From Woronichinia naegeliana WA131 (GTDB taxonomy: Bacteria > Cyanobacteriota > Cyanobacteriia > Cyanobacteriales > Microcystaceae): a stretch of 64,000 bases of DNA. The notes under the pieces were generated by a model. It worked only from the letters and a program-made list of their open reading frames with translations, made no database searches and was not told the origin of the DNA. The position numbers were made by a program, and so were the translations under genes. The stretch lies in NCBI GenBank assembly GCA_025370055.1, contig CP073041.1, positions 7,658,272 through 7,722,271 on the forward strand, in the 5' to 3' direction. This document shows, piece after piece, positions 8,858-17,321 of this stretch (positions are counted from its first letter, which is position 1; each line of letters starts with the position of its first letter).

Positions 8858-9775
8858 CTACAACTTTTTACTTTTTGTCTTCTGAAGTAGAGTAGAAAGA
8901 TTCATTACCAAAAAGTTCATCGCAATTACCGTTTCCGAGGTCTCAGGTAGTTTGGCCATCACTCGACCAAGACTAAATTTCCTCTTTCCCTGTCCGAATT
9001 TACCCTCAATGGCATTACGCACTCTTTCATCTGAGCGTGCCTCTTTCTTTTTTTCTTTGCTCACCTCTTTCGGCGGTCTTCCCAATCGGGGACCACTCAT
9101 TCTTATATCCCTTTCTTTACAATAAGCTCGATTCGCTTTTGTTCGATAGATTTTATCCACATGAACCGATTCCGGATAACATCCTGTTTCCCTTTTATAT
9201 TCTTCTATTCGCGCTTGTAAATCTCCCGATTCGTTGTAATTATCCCAACTTAATTTGTCTAAGAAGACAAAGCCATTCACATTACTTGCCGATATTTTAG
9301 CTCCAAACTCTACTGCTTTTCCCGCTTTTCCACGCACTATTGGACGCACGTGAGGTTGGCTTACACTCACAATTCTGTTTTCTACTTTATTTGTCTTTTT
9401 TTCATACATTTCTAACTGTTGCTCATACACTTTTCCTATCGTTACAAGCTCTTCTTGCTCTTTTTTCGTTAGTTTTTCTAACTTTGCTCCCTCTTCTATC
9501 ATTTTTTCTATATCAGACAAGTTTCTTTTTATATATCCTAGTTGTTTTTTTGTTCCTTTTCTTCTTTCTTTTTTTGACACACGACGTTTTTTTGCTATGG
9601 CTAAGTACTCTTTTCTTGCCACTTCCCTATAAGTCCTCGGCTTTTCTTTCCTTTTCTCTTTTATTTCTTCATACAGCTTATCTATTATTTTTTCTGTTTT
9701 TTCTCTGGCATCATTCAATATTCCTATATCCGTTGGATATTTTATATCTGCTGGTGTACAAGTCGCATCTAACAA
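8858..9775 (-). CDS. ISd transposase ORF 2 (catalytic part)
   Basis: 305 residues from the first ATG, though the frame is open upstream to the slippery site at 9820-9826. It starts with the catalytic LLLDATCTPADIKYPTD block, has a long charged coiled region, VHVDKIYRTKANRAYC in the middle and ends with RNAIEGKFGQGKRKFSLGR and a hydrophobic tail. Together with ORF 1 it gives a protein of about 450 residues, normal for IS1182-type enzymes. Confidence 0.85.
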   Translation of the reverse strand: MLDATCTPADIKYPTDIGILNDAREKTEKIIDKLYEEIKEKRKEKPRTYREVARKEYLAIAKKRRVSKKERRKGTKKQLGYIKRNLSDIEKMIEEGAKLEKLTKKEQEELVTIGKVYEQQLEMYEKKTNKVENRIVSVSQPHVRPIVRGKAGKAVEFGAKISASNVNGFVFLDKLSWDNYNESGDLQARIEEYKRETGCYPESVHVDKIYRTKANRAYCKERDIRMSGPRLGRPPKEVSKEKKKEARSDERVRNAIEGKFGQGKRKFSLGRVMAKLPETSETVIAMNFLVMNLSTLLQKTKSKKL

Positions 9776-9807
9776 TAACTTTCCTTCATTTTCTTTTTTT
9801 TCTGACG

Positions 9808-10215
9808 CTACACCCGTCGCTTTTTTTCTATTTCTTTATTAATTTTATTTATTAATTCCATTCCTATTTTTTTACGAAAATGAACCATCATTGACGCATT
9901 AAATGCTTCTTTGCTACTATAGCTTTCCATTCCTATAAAGTACTGTAAATAAGGGTTCTCTTTTATTTGTTCTACTGTTTCTCTGTCACTTTTTCCTGAA
10001 ATTTCTTTGATAATTAATGCTCCTAATGCCATTCTAAATGATTTGGCTGGGGCTCCTTTTTTTTCTGTGAAGTTTTTTGCATATTCTTCCTCATATTCTT
10101 CCCAGGGAATCATTTTTGACATTTCTATCCAACGATTTTCTTCGTCTAACTGCCCGCCGAACAGATTTTTCAAGTTTTCTGGTGTTTCAATTGAGTACTG
10201 TTGCTTTCGGTACAT
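9808..10215 (-). CDS. ISd transposase ORF 1 (DUF772-type N-terminus)
   Basis: 135 residues: an InsH/DUF772-like N-terminal domain with PAKSFRMALGALIIKEI, SDRETVEQIKENPYLQYFIGM and an MMVHFRKKIG block, as in IS5/IS1182 transposases. The zero frame ends with EKKRRV at a TAG. The last codons contain A AAA AAG (9820-9826), a canonical -1 slippery heptamer in the correct phase. Slipping there continues as ATGVASEKKENEGKLLLDATC into ORF 2. Confidence 0.85.
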   Translation of the reverse strand: MYRKQQYSIETPENLKNLFGGQLDEENRWIEMSKMIPWEEYEEEYAKNFTEKKGAPAKSFRMALGALIIKEISGKSDRETVEQIKENPYLQYFIGMESYSSKEAFNASMMVHFRKKIGMELINKINKEIEKKRRV

Positions 10216-10503
10216 CTGCTTTCTCTCTTCTTAATGCAATGGTTTTGAGGCATTCTACCCTATTTTCGTGCATTCTAGCGGTTCTTAATTCGCCTACTAT
10301 TTTTCTCCGTAAAGGTTTCAGCTTTTTTCAGCAAGCCCTAAGTAGGGTTGGAACTGTAACCAATTTTGCCAAAATAAAGTATGAGTTTTCTCAAGGGTTG
10401 TTTTGTCCTGATGAAATGAAGAAAAGGGACGATTTAAGGAAGTTATAGGAGAAGAATGAAAGAGGGCTAAAGCGTCCAAATTATTTCTCTGCTTAACAAA
10501 CAT

Positions 10504-11298
10504 TGGATTCCTCCATAATCTAGATCTCGTTCTGAAATACCTAAACAGTCTAGGTCTCTTTAAATTTCATTCTGTCGTTAAAATTCATATAATTCAATAC
10601 CCAAATATCTGTATTTTTATATGCACTATAGTCTCTAAGTAAATCTACGTTGTTGTCTGATTAAAAGCTGCTGAACATCGAAAAAATATGTTCATTAAAT
10701 CAATAAAGTCAGGATATTTATCTGTATTTCTAGAATTGTCTAGAAACTTATTAACTTAAGTGCTTCTGAGTTGATGCACTAATTTCTCCGATCAGGTTTA
10801 TAAACCCTTATCGTATAAAGATTTTTTAAGCTTCACTTACTCTCTAAAGATAATTTTAGAGCATTCAATATTTAAATAAATTATGGTAAGAGTTGGCAAG
10901 CAATTATAAAATTTTTTCAGAAATTAGGCGTAGTCATTTAAATATCAGCATAGAATCCAGATATTCGATCATCTCATTTCAGAAATGTATGATTTGAAAG
11001 TAAGCTGATTTAGCTTGAGGCTCAGGTTTGTAATGACTTGAAAGATCTGGAAAAATACTTAGATAGCTGGGTTCAAACGCTCTAATTATGTGAGATGAAT
11101 CTTAAAGTCTTTATTTTCAACAGTTCTAGGCAAACTTTTCTGCTATAGGATCCTGGGGCAACTTTCAGGGATAGACCAGATAGCGAAATTCTCTGGAAAC
11201 TATAGAGCCTATTCTCAAGTCAACAAACATTAATAATATTCCGATAGATCGATTATTAAGGGTATTTTCATCACTTTGCTAATTATTTTTCTCAAGTA
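10504..11298. other. 795-bp AT-rich intergenic region
   Basis: It separates the divergent sigma-like pseudogene and the AAA ATPase gene. I see no ORF, tRNA or IS terminus in it. Promoters for both flanking genes must lie here, but none is strong enough to assign. Confidence 0.6.
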
Positions 11299-11319
11299 TT
11301 GTCTAATTTAAGTCCTTTC

Positions 11320-12684
11320 ATGAATTCAAGATTGACCTTTACTTGGGAACAGGCAAAGCAAATGATAGAAGAAGCTATTTTTGCCCATTTTGGTGAATCA
11401 TTAAAGGAAATTCAATTAAACCTATTACAGGATAGTTGGGATGGCTTAAACTATCAGCAAATCTCTCAAAAACACCATCTTTCTGTTAATTATTTGCGGG
11501 GAGATGTTGGGCCAAAGTTATGGCATAAATTGTCAATAGTACTCAAAAAAGACGTTACGAAGACTAATTTTAAAAGTGTCTTAGAACAAATTCATCAAAA
11601 TCAATTTCAGATAGAAAGTTCTTCTTTCTCAATCGCATCCATCCCATTAACTGATTTTCCCTTTCCTGAAGGTTCTGTTCCGCCCAATTCTCCCTTTTAT
11701 CAGGAACGTGGAATTGAATCCTTTTGTTATCAGGTTATTCGTCAACCTGGAGCCTTATTACAAGTGCGATCGCCGCAACGGATGGGCAAAACTTCTTTAT
11801 TAAAAAAAATTCTTGATCAGGCTAAATTAGAATCCTATCAAACCTTATATTTAGATTTGTGGCGTGTTGAACCGCCTATTTTAGTTAACTGGCATCATTT
11901 TTTGCAGTGGTTCTGTTTCACCTTAGCCAAAGAATTGCATTTAGAAGATCCTCTATTTTCTGATTGGGATACCAGTATTTGGAGTAGTAGTGATCATTGC
12001 AAAAATTACTTTGAAAATTATATTTTACCCAGTTTAGAAGAACCGTTAGTTTTAGCCTTAGATGATTTAGATCAAATTTTCTTAAAAGAAGAAATGATTC
12101 ATTTTTTTTTAAGGATGATACGAAGTTGGCATGAGGAAGCTAAATCATCAAGCTCTTGGCAGAAATTACGTTTAGTCATTGCTTATTCAACGGCAACGAT
12201 TCGCTTTTGGCAGATTGATCCTACCCTCTTAAGCCAAGGAGTATTAGTAGAATTAGGGGATTTTCACAAACAACAGATTGAGAATTTAGTTAGGATTCAT
12301 CAATTATCATTCTCTGACGAAAAAATTAATAGTTTAATGGCAATGCTAGGAGGGCATCCCTATCTCATTAGAATGGCTTTATACCAACTCAAAACTACCG
12401 CTCTGAGTTTAGAAGACTTTCTGCAAGAAATTTCTATTTCAGGTGGGATTTATCATCATTATCTGGATCAACAAATACAGATAATCAAGGACTACCCTGA
12501 ACTGTCGATGGCTTTTAAAAGAATTCTGGCAGCCGATCACCCTATATTACTCAATCAGGCGATCGCCTATCGGTTATGGAGTTTAGGACTAGTTAAAAAA
12601 CAAGGCCATAAGGTAATGATAAAATATCATTTATATCATCATTATTTTAAGAATCTCAGTTATTTTATCCCGGCCATGACTTAG
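11320..12684 (+). CDS. AAA-like ATPase with vMAP-type N-terminal HTH
   Basis: 454 residues from ATG 11320; an in-frame TTG at 11299 would add seven, and neither has a clear ribosome-binding site. The N-terminal 90 residues (TFTWEQAKQMIEEAIFAHFGE ... YQQISQKHHLSVNYLRGDVGPKLW) match the helix-turn-helix region of cyanobacterial vWA-MoxR-associated proteins. An AAA-like NTPase domain follows: Walker A SPQRMGKTS near 151-159 and Walker B LVLALDDLD near 243-251. Relatives often continue into WD40 or other repeats; this one stops after the ATPase and a winged-helix-like end. The family is linked to conflict or signalling systems, but no partner gene is adjacent, so its function is unknown. Confidence 0.75.
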   Translation: MNSRLTFTWEQAKQMIEEAIFAHFGESLKEIQLNLLQDSWDGLNYQQISQKHHLSVNYLRGDVGPKLWHKLSIVLKKDVTKTNFKSVLEQIHQNQFQIESSSFSIASIPLTDFPFPEGSVPPNSPFYQERGIESFCYQVIRQPGALLQVRSPQRMGKTSLLKKILDQAKLESYQTLYLDLWRVEPPILVNWHHFLQWFCFTLAKELHLEDPLFSDWDTSIWSSSDHCKNYFENYILPSLEEPLVLALDDLDQIFLKEEMIHFFLRMIRSWHEEAKSSSSWQKLRLVIAYSTATIRFWQIDPTLLSQGVLVELGDFHKQQIENLVRIHQLSFSDEKINSLMAMLGGHPYLIRMALYQLKTTALSLEDFLQEISISGGIYHHYLDQQIQIIKDYPELSMAFKRILAADHPILLNQAIAYRLWSLGLVKKQGHKVMIKYHLYHHYFKNLSYFIPAMT

Positions 12685-12697
12685 ATTTTATCATTAA

Positions 12698-14233
12698 TTA
12701 TGGGGCCCATTGCGGACGAATACCAGGTAAGGGCAACTCTTTCAGATCGGGTTGTTTCTGACTTCCTTCTGGTGGTGGAATTAAGAGCCATAATTTACCA
12801 CTCACCACTGATTCTCCTGAGTCCGTACTTAAACTACTGTTAATTTGATTGCCTCGATTGACTAAAACCTGATCAAATAATAAAGCCAAACTATCTGGGG
12901 ATAAACTAACTTTAGTGTCTCGATACTCTGGTAAAGCCACTAAGGGGGTGACTTTTTGGCTTTGAAGATCGATTTTAGCGAAATAGGGTCGCTCTTGATA
13001 ATTTGGCCCTGCCAATAATTCCGTCAGTAAGCAATAGAGTTGACGATTGTTCCCTGTAAACTGACAATTAATAATAGAGCCGTTAGTATTTAATAATTCT
13101 TTTTGGACACCACGATTATTGACATAAAATAGCGATCGCTGGTAGCGTTTCTGAGAACTATCGGTATTGTAATTAATCAAAGCTGCCGCCGTGCCATCGG
13201 GAGAAAAATTAAGTAATTGACCAAACTTAGGTAAAAAATCGAGCGGTTTAGCATCAGCTTGCAGGGGTAAAATACCAATCCCTTCTCCCCTAGCAACCGC
13301 TAAACTTTGACTATCCGGCGCAATTTTAAAATCACCTCCCATCACTTTTAAGGGTGTGGGTTGTTCATCTTCTTTGAGCATCCAAAGATCAAAATCTGCC
13401 GGATTCTGACGATTAAGCCGTTGTACAACAATGGTTTTGCCATCAGCCGCAATATCAAATTGATTATTTTGATAATCTTTATTGTCTAAAACCAAAGTTG
13501 GTTCAGGGATAGACTGGGAAAGTTGTTCGGGATTAAGCTCTAAACTGTAGAGTTTTAATTGGCGCAAACCTTCAAATCCGAGTGTTTTATCAGCCGCAGA
13601 AAATATAACTCGATCGCCCTTGCCATTGAATTTAAAATCGACGACAGTTAAATGACTAGGGGTTAATAATAGCTTTTTTTGTTGGGTTAAATTATAATAA
13701 ATTAGCCGACCTTGCTCAATGCCTTCTGTACCAATATAGGCAAAGGCGCGATCTCGGCTCCGAAATTCTCCAATGAAAGATTGCATGGTTTTCCCATCGG
13801 TGGGACTACCATAAAAATGCTCTTTCGCATCAGTCAATTGTACTTGATATTTTTCACCGTAGGCGATCGGAGCATCTAAGGTATAGGCCAATTTACGGCC
13901 AGCCCAACTAAATTTTCCTGCTAGGGGAGGATGAATGACCAAATTTTTTTCTACCGTTTGGTGATCCATGGGCCGATCAAAGGTCAGAATAAAAGCTTTA
14001 TCGGCTGCCCCTAATTGTCGATCTTGCCAGCTAAAGTCGATCACCTTAGGACGATTTTCTAACCAACAATGATCTTGGTCACGACAAGCTAAATTTCCCC
14101 AGACTAACCCTGCCATGACGACACTTAACGCACCGATTAACGTCAGAGCCGCTTTATCAATGGGTTCAGTAATTAGTTTTGAGCTTAGCATTGTCGTCAT
14201 AAATGGCAGTAGGAGTAGTGAACTAATGTCCAT
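12698..14233 (-). CDS. membrane-anchored Ig-like / TolB-type beta-propeller protein
   Basis: Up to 511 residues. A hydrophobic segment near 28-50 (TLIGALSVVMAGLVWGNLA) should anchor it in the membrane with the rest outside the cytoplasm. Residues about 65-160 resemble an SbsA-type Ig-like domain (FILTFDRPMD, LAYTLDAPIAYGEKYQVQL). From about 165 on, repeated blades with motifs such as FKFNGKGDRVIFSA, FDIAADGKTIVV, NFSPDGTAAAL and VSLSPDSLALLF indicate a PD40/TolB-like propeller. Starts at M1, M12 or M15 cannot be separated. It ends 14 bp from the convergent ATPase gene. A scaffold or ligand-binding role is a guess. Confidence 0.7.
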   Translation of the reverse strand: MDISSLLLLPFMTTMLSSKLITEPIDKAALTLIGALSVVMAGLVWGNLACRDQDHCWLENRPKVIDFSWQDRQLGAADKAFILTFDRPMDHQTVEKNLVIHPPLAGKFSWAGRKLAYTLDAPIAYGEKYQVQLTDAKEHFYGSPTDGKTMQSFIGEFRSRDRAFAYIGTEGIEQGRLIYYNLTQQKKLLLTPSHLTVVDFKFNGKGDRVIFSAADKTLGFEGLRQLKLYSLELNPEQLSQSIPEPTLVLDNKDYQNNQFDIAADGKTIVVQRLNRQNPADFDLWMLKEDEQPTPLKVMGGDFKIAPDSQSLAVARGEGIGILPLQADAKPLDFLPKFGQLLNFSPDGTAAALINYNTDSSQKRYQRSLFYVNNRGVQKELLNTNGSIINCQFTGNNRQLYCLLTELLAGPNYQERPYFAKIDLQSQKVTPLVALPEYRDTKVSLSPDSLALLFDQVLVNRGNQINSSLSTDSGESVVSGKLWLLIPPPEGSQKQPDLKELPLPGIRPQWAP

Positions 14234-14249
14234 TCAGCTTTAAAGTACA

Positions 14250-14480
14250 TAATACCTGATTATATATTATAGAATACCTCATCGGGAGTTTGATAGTCAA
14301 AATTTTTTGAGGTCGATTATTAACTAAATTTACAGCTTTTTTTACCTCTTCTGTCTTAACTATTTTAAAGTTTATCCCTTTGGGAAAAGACTGTCTTAAT
14401 AGACCATTGTTAGTGTTCCAAATCCGTGGAAATACATCTGAGACAGCCAAATTCAAAGCGGCTGTTAGTCTTGTAAACAT
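14250..14480 (-). pseudogene. IS30-family transposase C-terminal remnant
   Basis: NTNNGLLRQSFPKGINF and LVNNRPQK match the C-terminal block of IS30 transposases. The tail YQTPDEVFYN appears only after a frame change near 14300, so it is frameshifted as well as truncated. It lies between urtE and the propeller gene. Confidence 0.75.
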
Positions 14481-14510
14481 CTTTGATAATCTTGTCTCGA
14501 TCGCCCATGA

Positions 14511-15212
14511 TCAAACGGCTAAAAAGCGTTGAATAACCTCTTGGCTTAATTCTTTGGTCGGGCCTGATGCCACAATTCCACCCTTTTGCATGGCATAGTA
14601 GCGATCGGCTTGACGGACAAAGTGCAAATGTTGTTCGACTAAAAGAACGGAAATGCCGGTGGCTTCAATGATACGACGAACAGCCGCCTCAATTTCTAAA
14701 ATAATGGAAGGTTGAATGCCTTCGGTGGGTTCATCTAAAAGTAATAATTTGGGTTTTCCCATTAAGGCACGGGCGATCGCCAATTGTTGTTGTTGACCCC
14801 CACTGAGATCTCCCCCCATACGAGATAACATCGTTTTGAGCACCGGAAACAGATCAAAAATTTCATCAGGAATATCCGCATTTTTAGGACGACCAGAGGG
14901 TCTAGCTTCCATGCCTAATAATAAATTTTCCCGAACCGTTAAACGGGGAATGACATCACGACCCTGGGGAACATAGCCAATCCCTAATCTGGCGCGATTA
15001 TCAGTGGTTTTCGGATTAATATTTGCCCCTTCATAGGTGATTTTTCCAGTACGAGGCTTCAGTAAACCCATAATCGTTTTCAGTAGTGTTGTTTTACCAA
15101 CTCCATTGCGACCAATTAAACAAACCATCTGGCGATCAGGAATGGTCATATCCACATTTCGTAAAATATGACTTTCACCGTAATAAACATTCAAATCAGA
15201 AATTTGTAACAT
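14511..15212 (-). CDS. urtE: urea ABC transporter ATP-binding subunit UrtE
   Basis: 233 residues, a LivF-like ATPase that powers high-affinity urea uptake at the cytoplasmic face of the UrtBC permease. It shows Walker A GRNGVGKT (34-41), signature LSGGQQQQ (136-143), Walker B LLLLDEPTEG (156-165) and the switch His in LLVEQHLHFV. The YYGESHILRNVDMTIP start and GYVPQGRDVIPRLTV block are typical of UrtE rather than general LivF. It lies 72 bp downstream of urtD in the same direction. Confidence 0.9.
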   Translation of the reverse strand: MLQISDLNVYYGESHILRNVDMTIPDRQMVCLIGRNGVGKTTLLKTIMGLLKPRTGKITYEGANINPKTTDNRARLGIGYVPQGRDVIPRLTVRENLLLGMEARPSGRPKNADIPDEIFDLFPVLKTMLSRMGGDLSGGQQQQLAIARALMGKPKLLLLDEPTEGIQPSIILEIEAAVRRIIEATGISVLLVEQHLHFVRQADRYYAMQKGGIVASGPTKELSQEVIQRFLAV

Positions 15213-15284
15213 GAACTTTAGGAATTTAATGTTTAATCAGACAAGTGTTGAGAAATAACGAATAAAAGCCTTACATCGCAACTT

Positions 15285-16415
15285 TTAAGCAGAATAACTT
15301 GTTCCTAGCTCTGACTCCAATTTTGTCAGTACCTCTAGCGGGACATTTAAAGCCTTCACTATTGTTTGATAGGCTGTCCATTCTAGATCCTGAGTATCAT
15401 GACTGCCCAAAATTTGGCGACTTAGACTTAAAATGAGTTGACGTTCTTCTGGATCCGTAATCTCAGCAATCATCACTTCTAGATTGGTGTCAACCCCTTG
15501 CAGAAGATAATCCTTCAGTTCTTCCCGTAGTTTAGTCTGTTCTTGGGGATTGTCTGCAAAAACTTGACTTAATTTATCGAGAATAATCTCCATTTCTATT
15601 GGCAAAATTTTGCCATCAGCATCGGCAACCGCAGCAATAACGCGAAGCAGTTTAAGTTGATGGGGAGATAAACTGGATTCATGACCTAGATAAACTTCAA
15701 TGACACGAGCATCATTTTGAACTTCATCCATCGTGCCTTCACATAATACCAAACCTTGATGTAAAACAGTAACTTTTCGCGCAATCTGTCGCACAAATTC
15801 CATATCATGTTCAATGACCACAATGGAATGACTTTCCGCTAGTTCTAGCAGTAAGGCTCCCACATTCTCGGTTTCTTCATCAGTTAATCCTGCTACGGGT
15901 TCATCTACTAGTAACAGATCAGGGGATTGAGCCACTAACATGCCAATTTCTAAGCGTTGTTTTTCGCCGTGAGACAATAGGGCGGCGGGGAGTTTTGCTT
16001 TTGGTGTTAATCCAATGGTTTCTAAGAGACCAACAATACTGCGATGCTCGGCAGCAGAAGCCTTATTAAAGAGGGTTGACCAAACATTTTTGGTTCGATT
16101 GACAGCTAGATCTAAGTTTTCACTAACGGTTAAGTTGAGATAGACACGCGGTGTCTGAAACTTACGGCCAATACCTAGACAGGCAATTTTATATTCGGGT
16201 GTTTTTCTGATATCTTTGCCTTTAAAAAGTACCCGTCCTTGGGTTGGCTGAACTTTGCCGGTAATAACATCTAGAAAGGTTGTTTTTCCCGCTCCATTAG
16301 GGCCAATAATCACCCGTAGTTCGCCAGCATCCATACTAAAGTTAAGCTGGTTGAGGGCTTTAAAACCATCAAAGTTAACGGTTAAATCTTCAATCTCAAG
16401 GATCTTAGCTGTCAT
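15285..16415 (-). CDS. urtD: urea ABC transporter ATP-binding subunit UrtD with C-terminal TerB-like extension
   Basis: 376 residues, against about 250 for most UrtD proteins. The ATPase part has Walker A GPNGAGKT (38-45), signature LSHGEKQRLEIGM (147-159) and Walker B LLLVDEPVAG (167-176), and ends near residue 244 (EVYLG). Residues 250-376 form an added helical domain (LLRVIAAVADADGKILPIEMEII, then ITDPEERQLILSLSRQIL) resembling the TerB/tellurite-resistance-like fold. The extension may be regulatory; that is inference. The permease and binding-protein genes urtABC are not upstream, where only MITEs and transposase debris lie. Confidence 0.88.
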   Translation of the reverse strand: MTAKILEIEDLTVNFDGFKALNQLNFSMDAGELRVIIGPNGAGKTTFLDVITGKVQPTQGRVLFKGKDIRKTPEYKIACLGIGRKFQTPRVYLNLTVSENLDLAVNRTKNVWSTLFNKASAAEHRSIVGLLETIGLTPKAKLPAALLSHGEKQRLEIGMLVAQSPDLLLVDEPVAGLTDEETENVGALLLELAESHSIVVIEHDMEFVRQIARKVTVLHQGLVLCEGTMDEVQNDARVIEVYLGHESSLSPHQLKLLRVIAAVADADGKILPIEMEIILDKLSQVFADNPQEQTKLREELKDYLLQGVDTNLEVMIAEITDPEERQLILSLSRQILGSHDTQDLEWTAYQTIVKALNVPLEVLTKLESELGTSYSA

Positions 16416-16601
16416 TTTGTTGATATACAGATAGGGATGGCTTGTCTTTTTTAAGATAGTCTAATCAGAGGATTTTTCGAGGTAATATTAGGGATTAACA
16501 TACCTCAACTTCCCTGAAAATAAAACTTTTTTCGTTGATACTATCAGATGGGCAGTCATCTTTCTGTGTAAAATGTGGCAGTATTTTGGGACGCGATCGC
16601 C

Positions 16602-16643
16602 GTACTTTCTGAGCGGTACTTTCTGAGCAGTACTTTCTGAATG
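16602..16643. repeat. three tandem 14-bp units
   Basis: GTACTTTCTGAGCG, GTACTTTCTGAGCA and GTACTTTCTGAATG run head to tail next to a GCGATCGC site, upstream of urtD. A heptamer-based repeat of this kind is common in cyanobacteria and prone to slippage. No gene is visible in 16416-16747. Confidence 0.8.
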
Positions 16644-16747
16644 GCTGGTGATTGAAACCGGTAAACTTCCCAGAACCCCATGATAAAATAGCAAAAGAAG
16701 TCAGCAATTCTAAATTTGAAAAATTAGGAAGAGTTAGCCAAGGGAAG

Positions 16748-16922
16748 TAGGGCTGATTCATTCTCTGGTTTGATTCCTTTTTTGTCTCTCTTCAATCGCT
16801 TATGGGGTAAGCAAAGTAAGGTATTTTTAAAAATTTTCAGATATTTATTCTGAGAAATCGCCTTAAAACCTTGCCAGATAAGGATTTGATTGATTGAGAT
16901 TTGTTAGAATGAATCAGCCCTA
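16748..16922. mobile_element. MITE-B, 175 bp, TA-flanked
   Basis: GGGCTGATTCATTCT and its perfect inverted copy are each bounded by TA, the duplication signature of IS630/Tc1-type transposition. It has no ORF. It has cut the N-terminal remnant of an IS630 transposase immediately to the right. Confidence 0.85.
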
Positions 16923-17228
16923 CCCCCCTCTTGATAATCACGGATATAGCTTGTCACCTTGTTTACTGGAACTCCTGCTAATTTAGCAATTTTTTGATGA
17001 GACAATCCCTGACTTTTTAGCCATAAAACTCTACCTGTAAATAATTCGTTGATAGATTATCCTGTTAAACGGTACGATAGGGCTTTCGAGCTCACGTCAG
17101 ATGTAATCAACGAAAATTTTACAGCAAGATAAAACTTCCATCTTTAGCTGCACTCTAGGATGCGGGTGATTAAACCGACCGTAAGACAACAATCTTTTGT
17201 CTTCTTCTGTAAATTCTAACTTAATCAT
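16923..17228 (-). pseudogene. IS630 transposase N-terminal remnant carrying MITE-C
   Basis: From ATG 17228 the frame reads MIKLEFTEEDKRLLSYGRFN, then HPHPRVQLKMEVL. After MITE-C it resumes WLKSQGLSHQKIAKLAGVPV and stops at MITE-B. This is the helix-turn-helix region of an IS630 transposase. The catalytic part is gone. Confidence 0.8.
17031..17128. mobile_element. MITE-C, 98 bp, 8-bp TSD
   Basis: Imperfect 23-bp terminal repeats (CTACCTGTAAATAATTCG and CTTGCTGTAAAATTTTCG, each followed by TTGAT) bound 98 bp, flanked by the 8-bp duplication ATAAAACT (17023-17030, 17129-17136). Removing it restores MEVLWLKSQG in the host IS630 frame. Confidence 0.85.
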
Positions 17229-17272
17229 TTCTCAGCCTCTTGACTAATTTTTTTATTTTTATTATATTATCT

Positions 17273-17314
17273 CTTATTTTTAAAATTCGCAACTTGTGAC
17301 CGTGTTTAGTATAT
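17273..17314. repeat. 42-bp repeat, copy of 7318-7359
   Basis: One base differs from the copy at 7318. It lies just before a DUF6399-like transposase remnant, again at an IS boundary. Confidence 0.6.
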
Positions 17315-17321
17315 TTGGATA

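Larger units (their letters stand above)
8651..10339 (-). mobile_element. ISd copy 1 (IS5/IS1182-like), 1689 bp
   Basis: Ends AGGGCTTGCTGAAAAA and its inverted copy; the 4-bp duplication AAGT is at 8647-8650 and 10340-10343. A copy of identical length lies at 54752-56440. It carries two ORFs overlapping a slippery site. Confidence 0.92.
7902..10503 (-). pseudogene. ECF-like sigma-70 factor broken by MITE-A and ISd
   Basis: Three in-frame pieces on the minus strand rebuild one protein of about 208 residues: 10344-10503 (starts MFVKQRNNLD), 8570-8650 (YRCCLKWLNYNPDLSQ region) and 7902-8296. Removing MITE-A with its 9-bp duplication and ISd with its 4-bp duplication restores an open frame. The C-terminal part (LPPTLYRSFYLRFYEKQSYTDIARSQSIS, then a basic VQLARTKLKQEL helix) is a sigma region 4 helix-turn-helix; the middle fits region 2. 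The apparent start MLLFEFGIAA near 8324 is MITE-derived. It is inactive unless both insertions excise. Confidence 0.8.

Noticed and set aside
9340-9855. 171-codon Leu/Phe-rich ORF on the plus strand opposite the ISd transposase
   Set aside because: It is the antisense of a Lys/Glu-rich transposase region, recurs with every ISd copy and has no ribosome-binding site or domain.
10077-10448. ORF antisense to ISd ORF 1 running into the sigma-like pseudogene
   Set aside because: Composite of IS and host sequence with no homology.
16602-16643. Possible CRISPR array
   Set aside because: Units of 14 bp are contiguous without spacers; it is a simple tandem repeat. No CRISPR array or cas gene was seen elsewhere in the window.
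16495-16761. Two overlapping minus-strand ORFs upstream of urtD
   Set aside because: They run through the tandem 14-bp repeats and the MITE-B end, with no recognisable domain or start site.
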